A stretch of DNA of 31,510 bases, taken from positions 1-31,510 of the forward strand of contig JBJETA010000151.1 in the NCBI GenBank assembly GCA_051883075.1. Direction: 5' to 3'. The stretch is from Aminipila sp051883075. Lineage in GTDB: Bacteria; Bacillota; Clostridia; Peptostreptococcales; Anaerovoracaceae. A program made the position numbers and the translations under genes. Position 1 is the stretch's first letter. Every line of letters starts with the position of its first letter. Of this stretch, positions 29,625 through 31,510 are shown in pieces. The notes below the pieces were generated by a model that ran no database searches, was not told where the DNA came from, and saw nothing but the letters and a program-made list of their open reading frames with translations.

Positions 29625-30905
29625 TTATTTCAAGAAGCCCTGATAGTTTCTCATAACCATCTGGTTTTCAAGCTGCTTCATTGTATCAAGCGCAACACCT
29701 ACAGCAATCAGCAGTGATGTACCGCCGAATCTTGCGTCAATTGCAGTGAATGCACTCAGCAGTGAAGGCAGTGTTGCAATAATAGCCAGGAACACTGCTC
29801 CTACGAAAGTAATTCTTGACATTACTCTGCTTAAATATTCAACAGTAGGTCTACCCGGTCTGATACCAGGAATAAATCCGCCGTTTGCCTTCATGTTTTC
29901 AGCAACTTCTACCGGATTAAATGTAATCGCAGTATAGAAGTAAGTGAAGAACATGATTAGGATTATATTGAATAATCCGTAAATCCATATTCCCGGATTA
30001 CCGCTTGGCGATAACCACTTTACAACAAATTCAGTAAATCCGCTGTTAGGGAAGAAATAAGTTATTGTAAGTGGGAACTGCAATAATGACATTGCAAAGA
30101 TTACAGGAATAACTCCTGCCTGATTTACTTTTAGCGGAATGTGGGTTGACTGTCCGCCGTACATCTTTCTTCCCACTACTCTCTTTGCATACTGTACAGG
30201 AATTCTTCTCTGACCCTGCTGGATAGCGATGATTCCGACAATAACAACTATTGCAAAGATTACAAATAAAATTACAGATACAACACTTAATTCACCTGCA
30301 GTAAGCTTTGCCCAGTTTGAACGAATTGCACTTGGAACTCTCGCTATAATACCTGCAAAGATTAAAAGTGAAATACCGTTTCCGATACCGTTTTCATTAA
30401 TCTGTTCACCTAACCACATCAGGAACGCAGTACCTGCTGAAAGAGTAAGTACAATAACCGCTACTGAGAAGAAGTCAGTGCTGATTAACGCCTGTCTGAA
30501 CAGACCAACTGAAAGGCCGATAGCCTGCACAAAAGCAAGAACTACTGTTAAATATCTTGTGTACTGTGCTATCTTCTTTCTTCCTTCAACACCTTCCTTT
30601 GCCAATCTTTCCAGTGAAGGAATAGCGATTGTCAAAAGCTGAAGGATAATTGAAGCAGTGATGTATGGAGTAATGCTCAGAGCAAATATTGTAAAGTTGC
30701 TGAAAGCTCCTCCGGAGAATAAGTCAAACAAAGCAAACAGACCTGTTCCACCGTCAAACATCTGAGTAAGCAATGCTCTGTCGATGCCCGGAACCGGAAT
30801 GTTTGAGCCCAGACGGAAGATTACAAGCATCAGAAGAGTGAAAATCATCTTTCTTCTGATGTCTGCTACTTTCCAAGCATGAGCTAATGTTCCAAACATG
30901 TTCAT
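29625..30905 (-). CDS. secY: preprotein translocase subunit SecY
   Basis: A 426-residue ten-helix channel of the general secretion pathway. Recognised segments are RLGSNIPVPGIDRALL (after helix 1), the plug region, KMYGGQSTHIPLKVNQAGV, FNPVEVAENMKANGGFIPGI and RPGRPTVEYLSRVMSRITFVGA. The GAGGTGA ribosome binding site lies 6 bases before the ATG, which follows the rplO stop by one base (TAGGATG), so translation is coupled. Position between rplO and adk is the normal spc operon order. Confidence 0.98.
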   Translation of the reverse strand: MNMFGTLAHAWKVADIRRKMIFTLLMLVIFRLGSNIPVPGIDRALLTQMFDGGTGLFALFDLFSGGAFSNFTIFALSITPYITASIILQLLTIAIPSLERLAKEGVEGRKKIAQYTRYLTVVLAFVQAIGLSVGLFRQALISTDFFSVAVIVLTLSAGTAFLMWLGEQINENGIGNGISLLIFAGIIARVPSAIRSNWAKLTAGELSVVSVILFVIFAIVVIVGIIAIQQGQRRIPVQYAKRVVGRKMYGGQSTHIPLKVNQAGVIPVIFAMSLLQFPLTITYFFPNSGFTEFVVKWLSPSGNPGIWIYGLFNIILIMFFTYFYTAITFNPVEVAENMKANGGFIPGIRPGRPTVEYLSRVMSRITFVGAVFLAIIATLPSLLSAFTAIDARFGGTSLLIAVGVALDTMKQLENQMVMRNYQGFLK

Positions 30906-30906
30906 C

Positions 30907-31347
30907 CTAGATCACCTCTGCCTTTCCTCCGGCAGACTCAATTTTTTCTACAGCAGTTTTGCTAAATTTGTGAGCCTGAACAGTAAGACCTTTTTCAAGG
31001 CTTCCTTCGCCAAGAATCTTAACACCGTCTTTTACCTGCTTAACCATACCGGTTTCAATAAGAAGCTCCGGAGTTACAACAGTACCTGCTTCAAACTTAT
31101 TTAAGTCTTCAACATTAACGATTTCATATTCTGTTGCCCAAATATTAGTAAAACCTCTTTTTGGAATTCTTCTGTATAATGGCATCTGACCACCTTCAAA
31201 GCCAAGTCTGATACCACCGCCGCTTCTTGATTTCTGACCGTTCATACCTCTACCGGCAGTTTTACCCTGACCTGTAGCAGTACCACGGCCTTTTCTCTTT
31301 GGTTCTCTAGTTGAACCTGCGGCTGCTTTTAATTCATGCAGTTTCAT
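30907..31347 (-). CDS. rplO: 50S ribosomal protein L15
   Basis: A 146-residue large-subunit assembly protein. The N-terminus is MKLHELKAAAGSTREPKRKGRGTATGQG in pattern, with GMNGQKSRSGGGIRLGFEGGQMPLYRR in the middle and a C-terminal globular part (AHKFSKTAVEKIESAGGKAEVI). GGAGG lies about 10 bases before the ATG. Length is normal. It sits between rpmD and secY. Confidence 0.98.
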   Translation of the reverse strand: MKLHELKAAAGSTREPKRKGRGTATGQGKTAGRGMNGQKSRSGGGIRLGFEGGQMPLYRRIPKRGFTNIWATEYEIVNVEDLNKFEAGTVVTPELLIETGMVKQVKDGVKILGEGSLEKGLTVQAHKFSKTAVEKIESAGGKAEVI

Positions 31348-31366
31348 TTATCCCGCACCTCCAATC

Positions 31367-31510
31367 CTATAGTTCTTCTACAGTAACAAGATGCGCAACC
31401 TTTGCGATAGCTCCACGAACCTGTGGGTTATCAGGAAGTTCATTTGAGCTGTGCATCTTCTTTAAACCTAATGCTTCAACAGTTTTCTTGTGCTTAGGAA
31501 GAGCTCCAAT
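31367..31510 (-). CDS. rpmD: 50S ribosomal protein L30, C-terminal part
   Basis: The last 47 codons and TAG stop of L30, running off the right edge in frame. The visible part IGALPKHKKTVEALGLKKM is the L30 signature, followed by SSNELPDNPQVRGAIAKVAHLV. About a dozen N-terminal residues lie outside the window. It stands 19 bases before rplO, the normal order. Confidence 0.95.
   Translation of the reverse strand: MGALPKHKKTVEALGLKKMHSSNELPDNPQVRGAIAKVAHLVTVEEL

Overview
The window is a moderately AT-rich stretch of what looks like an anaerobic Firmicutes (Clostridia) chromosome. The evidence is strong AGGAGG-type ribosome binding sites, a secY-adk-map-infA-rpmJ-rpsM-rpsK-rpsD-rpoA-rplQ-ecfA1-ecfA2-ecfT block in the usual order, pyruvate:ferredoxin oxidoreductase, NfnAB, the acetylase route to diaminopimelate, and a SpoIIQ-like M23 protein that suggests endospore formation. 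The family cannot be fixed from the sequence alone. Almost all genes are on the minus strand, so the window reads naturally from right to left.

Layout, left to right. 1-4.4 kb: the 3' end of an M20 amidohydrolase (+), a PF13303-type PTS-IIC-like membrane protein (-) divergent from the niacin-responsive repressor NiaR (+), and a dapH-aminotransferase pair (-). 4.4-6.8 kb: a two-gene unit with a TRIC-family membrane protein and a beta-CASP metallo-beta-lactamase nuclease. 6.8-13.9 kb: a redox operon of about 7 kb, read as polyferredoxin, PFOR (nifJ), nfnA, nfnB, bounded by terminators. 14.1-18.5 kb: a membrane protein fusing a PTS EIIC domain to a c-di-GMP EAL domain, then an APC amino-acid permease with a long AT-rich, repeat-bearing upstream region. 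18.45-20.75 kb: tRNA-Gly(GCC), plsC and an aminotransferase. 20.78-21.44 kb: the SpoIIQ-like gene (+). 21.5-31.5 kb: trmB, the ECF transporter core, and the ribosomal protein/secY cluster, running off the right edge inside rpmD.

How the genes fit together. The redox operon joins pyruvate oxidation (PFOR makes reduced ferredoxin) to transhydrogenation (NfnAB converts reduced ferredoxin plus NADH into NADPH). Its first gene is unusual: a soluble 43-cysteine protein made of two tandem copies, 173 residues apart, of the polyferredoxin part of RnfB. The likely role is an electron wire between PFOR and Nfn or membrane Rnf. NiaR faces the PTS-like gene across a short region whose inverted repeats sit on that gene's promoter, so NiaR control of a transporter of unknown substrate is plausible. 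The ribosomal/ECF block is ordinary housekeeping, with several start codons reassigned here from ribosome binding sites (GTG for rpoA and for the dapH-linked aminotransferase).

The most interesting items are the duplicated RnfB-like polyferredoxin with an inverted repeat in its leader, the EIIC-EAL fusion, the NiaR/PTS-like divergent pair, a sigma-F-like promoter in front of the SpoIIQ-like gene, the repeat cluster upstream of the permease, and a possible pseudoknot leader before rpsM. No CRISPR array, insertion sequence, prophage or clear riboswitch was seen.
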